A DNA stretch of 64,000 nucleotides from Siphonodentalium dalli (lineage: Eukaryota > Mollusca > Scaphopoda > Gadilida > Siphonodentaliidae). Position numbers and translations under genes: made by a program. Positions within the stretch are counted from its first letter, which is position 1, and the number at the start of each line of letters is the position of its first letter. This document shows positions 21,201 to 27,639 of the stretch, one piece after another. The notes beneath the pieces were generated by a model. The model saw only the letters and a program-made list of their open reading frames with translations, was not told the DNA's origin and made no database searches. Where the stretch lies: NCBI GenBank assembly GCA_032622095.1, contig CP136061.1, positions 19,408,991 through 19,472,990 on the forward strand, in the 5' to 3' direction.

Positions 21201-21242
21201 ACACAGACTCAGAGTCAAAGGTCATCACGGCGGAGAAAATGA
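227..21242 (+). CDS. NSMCE3: NSMCE3: MAGE-domain subunit of the SMC5/6 complex (9 exons, 304 aa)
   Basis: Whole coding span. Exons: 227-274, 5752-5883, 7825-7888, 9522-9601, 10329-10429, 11736-11818, 12591-12633, 16254-16431 and 21057-21242. They sum to 915 nt and join in phase through GT-AG introns. Nse3 pairs with Nse1 (RING E3) and Nse4 in the nuclear SMC5/6 complex, stimulates the ligase and binds DNA through tandem winged helices. The MAGE homology domain covers about residues 61-245. Diagnostic strings are FLLIKDQKKAPIKR (exon 3), VFGIDLIEL (exon 5), ALLMVLLTVIFMNGNEI (exon 6), KKLITQEFVRKGYLDY and WGQRSKHETSKRNILEF (exon 8). The order and spacing match human NSMCE3, also 304 aa. The N-terminus (17-60) and C-terminal tail (244-304) are low complexity and rich in SQ/TQ; the tail ends in basic RRRK. 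The ATG at 227 is chosen because exon 1 then joins exon 2 in phase; a further upstream start is not excluded. A more distant MAGE paralogue is unlikely, because the best-matching motifs are those of Nse3. Confidence 0.93.
457..1642. mobile_element. hAT-like non-autonomous element with 8-bp target duplication
   Basis: Inverted termini ATGGGAGGCCAAATTCACAT (457 onward, and its complement ending 1642) are flanked by the direct repeat ATCTGTGT at 449-456 and 1643-1650. Just inside each end sit two copies of the palindrome ATTGCGCTTAAGCGCAAT (about 486-525 and 1573-1615). No transposase frame. An 8-bp duplication fits hAT (P elements also give 8 bp). Contains a younger palindromic MITE at 843-1052. 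Confidence 0.75.
843..1052. mobile_element. Palindromic CAGTAATG MITE, copy 1
   Basis: 210-bp near-perfect inverted repeat (arms CAGTAATGCTCTATTTAATC and complement) with TA at both borders (841-842 and 1053-1054). Tc1/mariner-type target. The whole element can fold into one long hairpin. Nested in the hAT-like element 457-1642. Confidence 0.8.
1801..2066. mobile_element. GC-rich TA-target element, truncated copy
   Basis: Begins CCCCGCTGAACAAAACAAGT after TA and continues as tandem units of about 20 bp built on CGGCCGAACGGCAAGTACAC. Same family as the complete copy at 44897-45271. The far terminus is not recognisable here. Its CpG-rich make-up contrasts with the AT-rich surroundings. Confidence 0.6.
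2070..3020. repeat. Inverted pair of 16-bp tandem arrays
   Basis: Units of AGTCCGAGGGTTCAAT type run across about 2070-2310, and their reverse complement (TATTGAACCCTCAGAC) runs about 10 times across 2860-3015. The spacer holds a hairpin around TTGGATATGGGACT (about 2350-2392). May be the ends of one element; no target duplication found. Confidence 0.6.
3021..3480. repeat. CCGTCC-type dispersed repeat and small hairpin MITE
   Basis: A stretch starting GAGGGGGTATCAGC with TCCGTCTGTCCATCC (about 3210-3265) belongs to a dispersed family seen elsewhere in the window. About 3315-3473 is an inverted repeat with arms CTCAGGTGCCTAATATAAAT and complement. Nothing else is recognised. Confidence 0.5.
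3836..4430. repeat. Diverged tandem repeat in intron 1
   Basis: Three to four diverged units of roughly 180 bp share GTAAAACAAATTAAGGT, AGATAAACTAGGTAATTTTC and CTTTGTCACCAATGATA. A homopolymer G run sits at about 4253-4267. No coding signal. Confidence 0.55.
4620..5010. mobile_element. CAAGCC-family MITE, worn copy
   Basis: Contains the family's paired blocks (GCAGAATGAGGTCTCCAGAG and TTCACCC on both arms) and the central AGGGGATATAGAAACTGAAC core. Outer ends are degraded to GTGTCGGCCGTTTG and TTTAAAGGCTTAAA. Confidence 0.75.
5030..5480. repeat. Dispersed repeat with ATCATCACAAAACTTCATAT motif
   Basis: Two partial tandem units share CATCACCAAACT, ATCTTCAGGGTGACCTC, GCCATCGAT and TTTTAAAAAAACATGG. 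Related pieces lie at 7920-8350, 34540-34650 and 36130-36250. No coding match; open frames here are incidental. Confidence 0.5.
5752..5883 (+). CDS. NSMCE3: NSMCE3 exon 2
   Basis: Residues 17-60, phase 0 at both ends; acceptor AG at 5750-5751, donor GTAAGT at 5884. Encodes the acidic and Gln/Ser/Thr-rich N-terminal tail, including SGTQLTQSQSQTQSN, which holds six SQ/TQ dipeptides in total. It ends just before the MAGE domain. Confidence 0.88.
6590..7114. mobile_element. hAT MITE nested in older hAT relic
   Basis: Termini CAGGGTTCGCGCTG and CAGCGCGGACCCTG are inverted, with one mismatch. The 8-bp target duplication GTTGTTTG is exact (6582-6589 and 7115-7122). 525 bp, no frame. The related relic copy at 26314 lacks it, confirming the empty site. 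Confidence 0.85.
7216..7301. repeat. 22-bp tandem repeat, about 4 copies
   Basis: Near-perfect direct repeats of TTTGAATTAGAAGGGCCATG plus two bases, inside the hAT-like relic just past the nested MITE. Confidence 0.85.
7388..7756. mobile_element. hAT-like MITE between exons 2 and 3
   Basis: Ends TAGGCCTGTAATGATTCATC and ACTGCAGCCCTA. Flanks CTTACAAC and TTTATAAC are an imperfect 8-bp duplication (6 of 8). The interior is rich in GATGCATCAC-type inverted motifs. Termini of this kind are common in hAT elements. Confidence 0.55.
7825..7888 (+). CDS. NSMCE3: NSMCE3 exon 3 (start of MAGE domain)
   Basis: Residues 61-81, starting phase 0 and leaving one base (G). VNDLVQFLLIKDQKKAPIKR is the first helix and turn of the MAGE homology domain and nearly matches human NSMCE3. 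Donor GTGAGC at 7889. A partial copy of the acceptor and exon start lies 31 bp upstream. Confidence 0.95.
7920..9060. repeat. Dispersed and tandem repeats of the CCGTCC class in intron 3
   Basis: 7920-8350 repeats the CATCACCAAACTTCATATGG-type unit; about 8069-8115 is a 17-18 bp triplicate (CCTGCGTCTCGGCGCA). 8640-9050 holds two units of roughly 175 bp sharing ATGAAATTTGGTATTGATGT and TTCGTCTTTGTTTATCTG; another copy is at 35180-35390. Noncoding. Confidence 0.55.
9283..9495. mobile_element. Palindromic CAGTAATG MITE, copy 2
   Basis: 213-bp palindrome (arms include GTAATGCCCTAAGTAATCGA) with TA borders at 9281-9282 and 9496-9497. Sits immediately upstream of the exon 4 acceptor, so the intron's 3' end must function next to a strong hairpin. 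Confidence 0.85.
9522..9601 (+). CDS. NSMCE3: NSMCE3 exon 4
   Basis: Residues 82-108. Acceptor CAG at 9519-9521, donor GTGAGT at 9602. Encodes the helix pair equivalent to human DILKHV through FKRAAERLQ; here it includes AIKKASERLTM. It lies 26 bp downstream of a 213-bp palindromic MITE (9283-9495). Confidence 0.93.
9872..10256. mobile_element. hAT-like MITE upstream of exon 5
   Basis: Inverted ends TTCGGCTGCAACAATTC and GAATTGTGGCAGCTCCA, flanked by an exact 8-bp duplication ATCATAAC (9864-9871 and 10257-10264). 385 bp, noncoding; the interior carries GATGCATCG motifs like 7388-7756. Confidence 0.8.
10329..10429 (+). CDS. NSMCE3: NSMCE3 exon 5
   Basis: Residues 109-141 plus two bases. VFGIDLIELSDKHKGTYLLI is the winged-helix wing of the first MAGE repeat. 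Acceptor TTTGCAG, donor GTAAGC at 10430. The acceptor region has a near-duplicate about 450 bp upstream. Confidence 0.95.
10430..11124. other. Intron 5 sequence, nothing recognised
   Basis: AT-rich intronic DNA without a clear repeat, RNA gene or coding similarity. Confidence 0.5.
11125..11351. mobile_element. CAAGCC-family MITE, short form
   Basis: Ends CAAGCCTGATTATAGCGT and CTCAGGCTTG; paired GCAGAATGAGGTCCCCAGAG arms. Flanking octamers GTTGACTC and CTCGACTC are an imperfect duplication. 227 bp, lacking part of the central core. Confidence 0.8.
11736..11818 (+). CDS. NSMCE3: NSMCE3 exon 6
   Basis: Residues 142-169. The split W codon from exon 5 is completed, then LPEESSKTALLMVLLTVIFM and NGNEIDD, the central hydrophobic helix of the MAGE fold. 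The acceptor is preceded by a (CT)n tract at about 11701-11714. Donor GTAAGT at 11819. Confidence 0.95.
12591..12633 (+). CDS. NSMCE3: NSMCE3 exon 7
   Basis: Residues 170-183, a 43-nt microexon-sized piece encoding GQLWAALKKLGIDP, matching human WDFLRRLGVYP. Acceptor CTACAG, donor GTATGT at 12634. Phase joins exactly to exon 8. Confidence 0.93.
13060..13740 (-). pseudogene. L2/CR1-like LINE, 3' fragment of ORF2
   Basis: On the minus strand, 13740 to about 13550 reads as a reverse-transcriptase thumb region, with VHAFITSRLDYGNSLMDG and RLQRIQNTAAIVV. Further downstream, with frame changes, SAPQ-like and EFKGLLKTHLF strings typical of the L2/CR1 C-terminus appear at about 13270-13440. Several stops and frameshifts; a dead 5'-truncated copy in NSMCE3 intron 7. 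13060-13100 has an ATC/ATAT-rich tract. Confidence 0.7.
13798..13960. repeat. Small inverted-repeat element related to 3315-3473
   Basis: Repeated CCTAATAATAGTGCAGG motifs and CTCACCTGCCTAATAATAGC at the left. Shares the AGGTGCCTAATA...ATAGTG theme of the intron 1 hairpin. Borders are unsure. Confidence 0.4.
13990..15400. repeat. CCGTCC-class repeat with four 170-bp tandem units
   Basis: After TACGCCCTTTTTGAAAAAAG and runs of CCGTC (14041-14060 and 14560-14600), units begin at about 14601, 14771, 14941 and 15111. Each has CATTTTTGGTTTCCGACCGA, TCTGAACCAAAGTTGGTATG and ACGGCCCTTTTTCGACTTAG. Units 1-3 are nearly identical; unit 4 is diverged. It closes with AAAGGGCGTATTTTGCC (15374-15390), roughly complementary to the start, so this may be one long element. 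Noncoding. Confidence 0.7.
15435..15512. repeat. Short hairpin
   Basis: Arms ATTTTCAATGGAGGGGGAAT and complement fold around ATATCTTAAAGAT. Origin unknown. Confidence 0.5.
15675..16120. mobile_element. TTAA-target MITE with CCCTTTCAGTGCC end (copy 1)
   Basis: TTAA at 15671-15674 precedes CCCTTTCAGTGCCAAGTCCG. Contains one copy of the shared hairpin cassette (15711-15790), then sequence repeated in reverse at 60690-61070. The right terminus is altered (AGATCGGCCCTAACC near 16110). TTAA targets and CCC starts fit piggyBac-type elements. Confidence 0.65.
16254..16431 (+). CDS. NSMCE3: NSMCE3 exon 8
   Basis: Residues 184-243, the second winged-helix lobe. Contains GDVKKLITQEFVRKGYLDY and FKWGQRSKHETSKRNILEF, the best-conserved MAGE signature. 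Donor GTGAGT at 16432 after a whole codon. An open frame continues into the intron for about 100 codons, but the match to the family stops at the donor. Confidence 0.96.
16432..17369. other. Intron 8, 5' part, nothing recognised
   Basis: AT-rich DNA. Open frames near 16440-16750 and 17111-17436 lack similarity and splice support. Confidence 0.45.
17370..17663. mobile_element. TTAA-target element with CTTTCTATAC ends, two tail units
   Basis: TTAA (17366-17369) then CTCTTTCTATACTAAATGG; right end TTTAGTATAGAAAGGG then TTAA (17664-17667). An internal GAAAGGGTTAA at about 17590-17599 marks a duplicated terminal unit of about 68 bp. Founder-like copy of the satellites at 38923 and 56646. Confidence 0.75.
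17668..21056. other. Intron 8, 3' part; possible LTR-like remnant
   Basis: Mostly unrecognised. 18842-19107 starts TGTAACGTGGTGGGGGTC, has AATAAATATTG, and ends CGTTACA. These are features of a solo LTR, but no 5-bp duplication is present. 19480-19590 has overlapping inverted tracts (CCCACTGTAGG / CCCACAGTGGG, GTAGCTAGCTAC). 19650-19735 has TGACGTCA followed by TATTTATAG. No coding match. Confidence 0.3.
21057..21242 (+). CDS. NSMCE3: NSMCE3 exon 9 (last exon)
   Basis: Residues 244-304 and the TGA stop at 21240-21242. Begins IYDKEASEWQSQWADIL, finishing the MAGE domain, then an acidic Thr/Glu/Gln tail (ETQTQSQRSSRRRK). Acceptor TTTTTCAG. The open frame upstream of 21057 is intronic. Confidence 0.93.
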   Translation: MYDKEASEWQSQWADILQSEETVDETTDVTGMETQEATVVQDEDTLSETQTQSQRSSRRRK

Positions 21243-21710
21243 TGACTGTATTAGGATGTTTGTTACATAATTGTTAATCAATAACTCAGAACATCACAGA
21301 TTAATACCCAGTAACTGCTATTCAAACAATTCTTACATTCTGATTGGCTCTCCTGAACCACAGAGGTCATCACAGAAGAAATTAATAATCATGTTGTAGC
21401 AATGATTCCTGCATCATTATCAGCATATCTGTTAGAGAGGAGGTGTTTTTATGCATTTAAAGTAGCTATGACCAGCATCATCATTGTCACAATCATTGTC
21501 ATCACCATCGTCATCATTAATATCATTGTCATCATCACCATCTTCATGAATCTGAACCAAGCCTTGAAATATTGTGTCATACGTTTGCAGAATGAGGTCC
21601 CCAGAGGGTGAATTTAGTGAATTTATCACACACTGTGGCCTTGCATCATCAAATTCACCCTCCGGGAACCTCATTCTGCTTTGGTCACAACTGTTATAAT
21701 AATAAATAAA
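21243..21710 (+). other. NSMCE3 3' flank with candidate poly(A) signals
   Basis: Downstream of the stop there is AT-rich sequence, an imperfect (ATC)n tract at about 21475-21545 and a CAAGCC-family MITE fragment (21558-21690). Overlapping AATAAA hexamers at 21701-21710 are the best-placed poly(A) signals that I see, but they lie past the MITE. Earlier cleavage is possible. Confidence 0.35.
21558..21690. mobile_element. CAAGCC-family MITE, short form
   Basis: Starts CAAGCCTTGAAATATTGTG; inverted GCAGAATGAGGTCCCCAGAG arms around a short loop. The right end is decayed (CATTCTGCTTTGGTC). Confidence 0.75.
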
Positions 21711-21796
21711 TAATGCCTATGGATTCATTTTCGGCAATATTCAGTTCAACAATGAGCCACACACCGCTATACATGACTCAAGTAACTACCCATTAA

Positions 21797-22243
21797 CCCT
21801 TTACCCAACAAAACGGCCAAAAACGCCCAAATAAAGCTTCAACAGCCTAAAATACCCTGTGCCAATGCATTCTCTTATATATGCGAGTCGACCATAGGTC
21901 ACCTCGCATATATAAGAGAATGCATTGGCCTAACAATTTTTTATCATTTTTTTTAAATAAATGTTTCTAACAATTTTTAGGACATAAAATAAAAAAACAT
22001 CCATTACCCTGCAGGGAGCCCCACACATATATAGAAGCATATAGAAGAGTGTCGTCTGCTCATGTTTGTCTGGGGCTCTGTATGGGTGAAATTATAAAAT
22101 TGTTAAAGAATACAAGAAAAAATTATTAAAATTGTAAAAAATTGTTAGGCCAATGCATTCTCTTATATATGCGAGGCGACCTATGGTCGACTCGCATATA
22201 TAAGAGAATGCATTGGCACAGGGCCGTTCTGTTGGGTAAAGGG
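21797..22243. mobile_element. TTAA-target MITE with CCCTTTACCCAACA ends (copy 1)
   Basis: TTAA at 21793-21796 and 22244-22247 flank CCCTTTACCCAACA and its complement. Inside are two inverted copies of the shared hairpin cassette (about 21855-21935 and 22145-22220) with a spacer holding CCCTGCAGGGAGCCCCACAC. 447 bp; no transposase. Confidence 0.85.
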
Positions 22244-22355
22244 TTAACAAGGCTACACAGTCATTTAGATTGTCACAGAATGATAGATGTCTGGACTGAT
22301 ATACAACAGCCTCGAATGTCATGTGAAGGTTAGGTGAAGTAAGGGAGCTGAAGCA

Positions 22356-22609
22356 CAAGCCTTGAAATAGCGTGTCTGTCATTTGCAGAATGAGGTTCCC
22401 AGAGGGTGAATTTAGTGATGCTACCCTGCATAGCGGTCTAGCATCACTAAATTCACCCTCTGGGAACCTCATTCTGCTGAGGTGTAAGCAGAATGAGGTC
22501 CCCAGAGGGTGAATTTGGTGATGCTAGCCCGCTATGTGGTGTAGCATAACTAAATTCACCCTCTGGGGACCTCATTCTGCAAATGACAGACACGCTATTT
22601 CAAGGCTTG
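22356..22609. mobile_element. CAAGCC-family MITE with exact 8-bp duplication
   Basis: CAAGCCTTGAAATAGCGTGT to its complement; octamer CTGAAGCA at 22348-22355 and 22610-22617. 254 bp, containing four inverted blocks of the GAATGAGG(T)CCCAGAGGGT type, i.e. a doubled palindrome. Confidence 0.9.
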
Positions 22610-22634
22610 CTGAAGCACTATATGGCACTGTTCA

Positions 22635-23023
22635 CAAGCCTTGAAATAGTGTGTCTGACATTTGCAGGGCTAGCGTCACCAAATTCACCCTCTGGGAACC
22701 TTTTTCTACTTAGGCCTCAACTGCTATGGGAGACCTAGGATCAGATTGAAGTTCCCCAGTTGAAGTTGGTGATATCCACCCGTTAGTCACCTCGATTATG
22801 CATTTTATCTTCTGCAAATTAGGGGATATAGAAACTGAACAGATGGGAAAAAGTAACTAAAAACAATGCTAATTTGAGACTATAAATACTTACCAGAAGA
22901 TGAGGCCTAAGCAGAATGAAGTCGCTGGAGGGTGATACTAGCCGGATGTGCTGGGTAGCTTCACTAAATTCACCCTCTGGGGACCTTATTCTGCTAATGT
23001 CAGACACACTATTTCAAGGCTTG
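22635..23023. mobile_element. CAAGCC-family MITE with internal deletion
   Basis: Both termini present (CAAGCCTTGAAATAGTGTGT ... CAAGGCTTG). The left arm lacks the first GAATGAGGTCC block. The central AGGGGATATAGAAACTGAAC core is intact. Confidence 0.85.
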
Positions 23024-23026
23024 ATC

Positions 23027-23358
23027 TGAACAATCTTGAAATTGAGCAGTGTGAAGAAACTCACATAACATTTTGTAAATATGTGATTGGGGTAAATCGT
23101 ATGGCATAGATTCAGGCAGTGCGAGCAGAACTTGGTAGATATCCTATTATGAATTATGCCATATCACATGCAGTTAAAGATGCGATAATGTCATTGATCA
23201 CAGACCAAGAATATCTTATTTATAAATCTACTAAAGTAACGGAAGATCTTATTACACCAGATAAATGGTCGTTTGACTCGGAAGTCCCTAAATATAAAGA
23301 TATTTTCCATAGTGGGGATAAAGCCTTGAAATCAATTAAAAAATCTGAGATAACTTAA
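23027..23358 (+). pseudogene. LINE ORF2 fragment (post-RT region)
   Basis: Reads HITFCKYVIGVNR, one stop, then AVRAELGRYPIMN and on to a terminal stop. HLxFCKxxLGVN followed by AVRxELGRxPL is a hallmark just after the reverse transcriptase in a LINE group common in invertebrates. One in-frame stop and no flanking RT make it dead. It may belong to the same family as the 3' end at 40893-41154. Confidence 0.65.
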
Positions 23359-23568
23359 AACATTATCATGTATGCTGGTTAAGATGAGATATATTCAACG
23401 ACAAAAATCCATCAGGTAAAAAACAAGTTGTGAACTTATAGAAGCGTGAAAATAAAATACCAGATAGAACCATATTTGAACCTCATTAAAAATTTTGTGT
23501 TGAATATATTTCACAAAGCTTCGGAATAGCAACCATGGTTTAGAAACTGAGAAAGGCAGACACAATCA

Positions 23569-24088
23569 GGGTTTGCTCTGGCCCAAAATTCCCAGTTGCC
23601 AACACTTTTGCCAATTGCATTTATTTTTAGCCACTTTATATTTTATTTTGCCACTTTTTTCCAACTCATATTTTTTGGTTCCAATTTTGAATTGAGTATT
23701 TCCAAAAAGTAAACAAGCAAATTACCTTAATATTATATTTTTATTTTATCAATGACATATTTATGATAATTTATCTAACACTGAATATCAATACACAGTT
23801 TCTTAACGAAGTGGGCTTCAGGAGTGTTTATCAAATTGGAGTCAACTTTGTTATAATTGAGTAGAAAGTCGAAACCCATTCAACACAGCAATATAATAAG
23901 TTGATATGAGATAAGCCACGGATCCATTACATACTTTCATTTAGGACCCAATTAGCCATGTTGCAACCGGATAGTAATATGTGTTTTGTTTCCGACCGAA
24001 TGTAAGCTTTATTATATACCCTGTGGGGATCAATTGCCAAAATGCAAAAAGCTACTTGCAATTTTTTTTGGCAAATCTGAGAGAGCGT
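23569..24088. mobile_element. Possible second copy of the CAGGGTT hAT MITE
   Basis: CAGGGTTTGCTCTGG and GTTGCCAACACTTTTGCCAA resemble the start of 6590-7114; GGCAAATCTGAGAGAGCG resembles its end. No matching 8-bp flanks seen, so borders are tentative. Confidence 0.4.
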
Positions 24089-24365
24089 TTCTTTGCATAA
24101 ATAAACGACAATCATCAGACCGTTAATATTTCCGACCCACAGAAATTCTTAATATTGAGAAATGACGAACCTAGAACATGTACTATCATCTGCAACATGG
24201 TCCAAAACTTTCTACATAAACAGTGTGAATCACCAAACATTGAAAATTAATATGCTTATGTTACTATATTTATAATCACATTTTATTTGACATTATTTAT
24301 GTAATTGTTTTGACATCAGCCTCCAGTGGGTGAATCTGTCAATAAATCTTATCAATCACTATAGT

Positions 24366-24900
24366 CTATATCATCATCATTATCATCATCGTCATCATCA
24401 CTATAGTGTATATCATCATCAACATTATCATCCTCATCACATCATCATCATTCATTGTAATTGTAGTCTCCAACATCATCATTATCATTGTCATCATCAT
24501 CGTCTTAATCAATGTTAATGTCATCATTATTATCATCGTCATCATCATCATCTTCATAATCAATGTAAATGTCATCCATTATCATCATAATCATCATCAT
24601 CATCATAATCATCATCATCATCATCATCATAATCATCATCTTCATAATCATCATCATCATCATAATCATCATCATCATCATCATCTTCATAATCAATTTA
24701 AATGTCATCATTATTATCATCATCATCATCATCATCATCATCGTCATAATCAATGTTAAGCTTAAGGTCATCATTATCATCATCATCATCATCATTGTCA
24801 TTGTCATAATCAATGTTATCATTATTATCATCATCATCATCAACATAATCAATGTTAATGTCATCATCATTATCATCATCGTCGTTGTAGTGAACTTTAT
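24366..24900. repeat. (ATC)n microsatellite, about 535 bp
   Basis: Interrupted trinucleotide array, punctuated by ATAATCAATGTTAATGTCAT-like units every 80-130 bp. Open frames on both strands (poly-Ile/His or poly-Met/Asp) are artefacts of the repeat. Confidence 0.95.
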
Positions 24901-24967
24901 CATCGTTATCATTTTGTTTTTGAGTATGATCATGTTCTGCCAGCTGATCGCTGTCAACAGTCAAGCC

Positions 24968-25080
24968 TTGAAATACTGTGCCTCACATTTGCAGAATGAG
25001 GTCCCGAGAGCATCACCATATTCACCCTCTGGGGACCTCACTCTGCTTAGGCCTCATCAGCTGGGAAGTATATACAGAGG
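24968..25080. mobile_element. CAAGCC-family MITE, truncated
   Basis: Starts within CAAGCCTTGAAATACTGTG (about 24963) and has one palindromic arm pair; it breaks off after GGCCTCATCAGCTGGGAAGT. Confidence 0.75.
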
Positions 25081-25752
25081 CAGCTTGTCTCTACAAGCAG
25101 ATTACATGTTCTGCTGAAGTTGGGCCAATACCCAAAACGTGTAGCTTTTGCACCTTAAAATCGCATCACTTTCCCACCAAGTGGATAGCCACAGCAATAC
25201 CATAGTCACACTCATTACAAGTTACACATGCATGTTCGAAAACCAAGTTTATCCGATTATTTTACCTGATTTATGGACATTTGTCTATTTTTAGAAAGTT
25301 TGACTAGGGCGATATCTTCAACGAATGTTAACCTATTCCTCTTTCACAACAAGTACAGACATAAATTGTCATGCTGTGCTATATGTTCATTCTGTGTATG
25401 GACCTACTTGAGCACACTAGCAGTCGGCCATTAGTTATAACTAGAACTCAGAGATTGTTGCATCGGAACAATTGTATCTCAAAGTTTCAAACATTGTATG
25501 ATGTTCCATGATTGTGAATGATAATAGCCTTTCAACTGAGTGAGTTTCATGGTTTTCATGATATTCCAGGTATATTTTTCCACTGGAAAATGGTCATAAA
25601 TGTCATAGGCCCAGCACTCAACATCATAACGTCATTAGCAGTGAAGAGGTTAAAACCAATATTAAATTCTTTTCTGACAGATCCACTCTTTTAGCCAAGA
25701 AATCTTGATGAAAGCCATCTTCAATCCACAACCCTCATTTTCATTTTTCTGT
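25081..25752. other. Intergenic, nothing recognised
   Basis: No repeat or coding match seen. Confidence 0.45.
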
Positions 25753-25760
25753 TAGTTGTG

Positions 25761-26205
25761 CAAGCCTGCAAGTAGTGTGTCTATCATTTGCAGAATGAGG
25801 TCCCTAGAGGGTGAATTTAGTTACCCTATCTGACATAGCAGGCTAGCTTCATCAAATTTGCCCTCTGGGAACCTCATTCTGCTTAGGGCTCATCTTCTGG
25901 GAAGTATCTTTCGTCTCAAATTAACATTGTTTTTAGTTACTTTTTCCCTTTTGGGAAGTTTCTATATCCCATAATTTGCAGAAGATAAAAAACATTATCA
26001 AGTTGACTAATGGGTGAATATCACTAACTTCAACAGGGGAAATTTAATCTGATCCTAGGTCTCCCATATCAGTTGAGGCCTAAGCAGAATGAGGTTCTCA
26101 GAGGGTGAATTTGGTGATGCTAGTCCACCATTCAGGATAGCGTCACTAAATTCACCCTCTGGGGACCTCATTCAGCAAATGACAGACCCACTATTTGCAG
26201 GCTTG
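25761..26205. mobile_element. CAAGCC-family MITE, full length (445 bp)
   Basis: CAAGCCTGCAAGTAGTGTG to TTTGCAGGCTTG; flanks TAGTTGTG and TAGTTTTG (7 of 8). Contains both palindromic arm pairs and the central core, a good reference copy along with 61346-61788. Confidence 0.88.
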
Positions 26206-26419
26206 TAGTTTTGTAATATTATGTTGGAATAGGTTTGCCTGTGTGTTGATCAGGCCTGGTGCTATAAACATATATAACGGAAGCTGTATTCATCACTCTG
26301 CAGCTGGTTGAGATAGAGCCCTGCGAATCGAGGATTTTAATTTCGAATAAAATCTCGATTCGAATCAGATAAAAGATTTGGAATTTTGCAAATTGAATCA
26401 TTGTTTTGATTGTATGAAG

Positions 26420-26539
26420 CAAGCCTTGAAATAGGGTGTCTGTCATTTGCAGAATGAGGTCCCCAGCGGGGTAGCATCACTAAATTCACCCTCTGGGGAC
26501 CTCATTCTGCAAATGACAGACACACTATTTCAAGGCTTG
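26420..26539. mobile_element. CAAGCC-family MITE, minimal form (120 bp)
   Basis: CAAGCCTTGAAATAGGGTGT ... CAAGGCTTG with exact octamer GTATGAAG at 26412-26419 and 26540-26547. The empty site is visible in the related relic at 5989, so the 8-bp duplication is secure. Confidence 0.92.
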
Positions 26540-26655
26540 GTATGAAGAGTGAAAATACCAAACAATTCAGAAAACACTTAAATCGATTGATGTAACAATT
26601 CAAAAACATCATAGAGATAAGAGATCATCAACGGATCTTATATTACCTGACCATA

Positions 26656-27096
26656 TGTGACCCGCCATATCAAATCCAGTCAAAAGTCGGGATTTTTTTA
26701 CCCTGTGCCAATGCATTCTCTTATATATGTGAGTCGACCATAGGTCGCCTTGCATATATAAGGGAATGCATTGGCCTAACAATTTTAATAATTTTTTCTT
26801 GTATTCTTTAACAATTTTATAATTTCACCAATACAGAGCCCCAGACAAACATGAGCAGACGACACTCTTCTATGTGCTTCTATATATGTGTGGGGCTCCC
26901 TGCAGGGTATAATGGATGTTTTTTATTTTATGTCCTAAAAATTGTAAGAAACATTTATTTAAAAAAAATTGTTAGGCCAATGCATTCTCTTATATATGCG
27001 AGGCGACCTATGGTCGACTCGCATATATAAGAAAATGCATTGGCACAGGGTAAAAAAACTCCCGACTTACGACTGGATTTGATATGGCGGGTCACA
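26656..27096. mobile_element. TGTGACCC hairpin MITE, copy 1
   Basis: 441 bp with inverted ends TGTGACCCGCCATATCAAAT; borders TA or ATA. Just inside lie two inverted hairpin cassettes and the CCCTGCAGGG/GGGGCTCC spacer. Nested in the hAT relic. Confidence 0.85.
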
Positions 27097-27639
27097 TATT
27101 ATTAAATGCGTCTTCTGTGCAATAGACCACCTACCACTAATTTGAATATACCGCAAGTGACAAGAAATACAGTATTACTGCATACATCTCATTTTCGTCA
27201 TAAATACAGATGAATGTGACTGCGATGAGTGATTGGATGGGGAGTAACTCTGTTTAACGATATTCCGTATTTTGACATTCGGCAAACTTTGTCAATCTCC
27301 ATATACAGTAGTATACTGCAATCTACCATTTGTATCATTTTGAACTCCTTGACCTGTGGTAGTATTGTAGCGGAGGCTGGCAATGTTTGTTGAATTATTT
27401 TATATGTAATTCCCTTGTGACCCGCAATTCGCAGAATCCAGCAGTTACAGCAGTCATTATTACAAAGATCAAGCAGTCTATTTATAAATCATTTGCGACA
27501 CTGTGTGTGGTTGTTCGTTAGTATGGTGAAGTCTCTTCATGCCAAATATAAAAACAATTTTAACAATGAAAATTCACCTGGTGGAAATGATTTGAAAATT
27601 AATTGCATCAAATAGATTCGCAGGACCCAAAGTTGAGAG

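Larger units (their letters stand above)
26314..27630. mobile_element. Old hAT-like element, copy 2
   Basis: Starts TAGAGCCCTGCGAATCGAGG, ends GATTCGCAGGACCCAA; flanks GGTTGAGA and AGTTGAGA (7 of 8). Same family as 5989-7362. Interrupted by two younger elements, 26420-26539 and 26656-27096. Confidence 0.65.

Noticed and set aside
23119-23358. An independent 79-aa host protein
   Set aside because: The upstream in-frame sequence (FCKYVIGVN) and AVRAELGRYP identify it as a LINE ORF2 remnant with a stop.
24366-24957. Open frames of 60-180 codons on both strands
   Set aside because: They are translations of the ATC microsatellite (poly-Ile, poly-Met/Asp).
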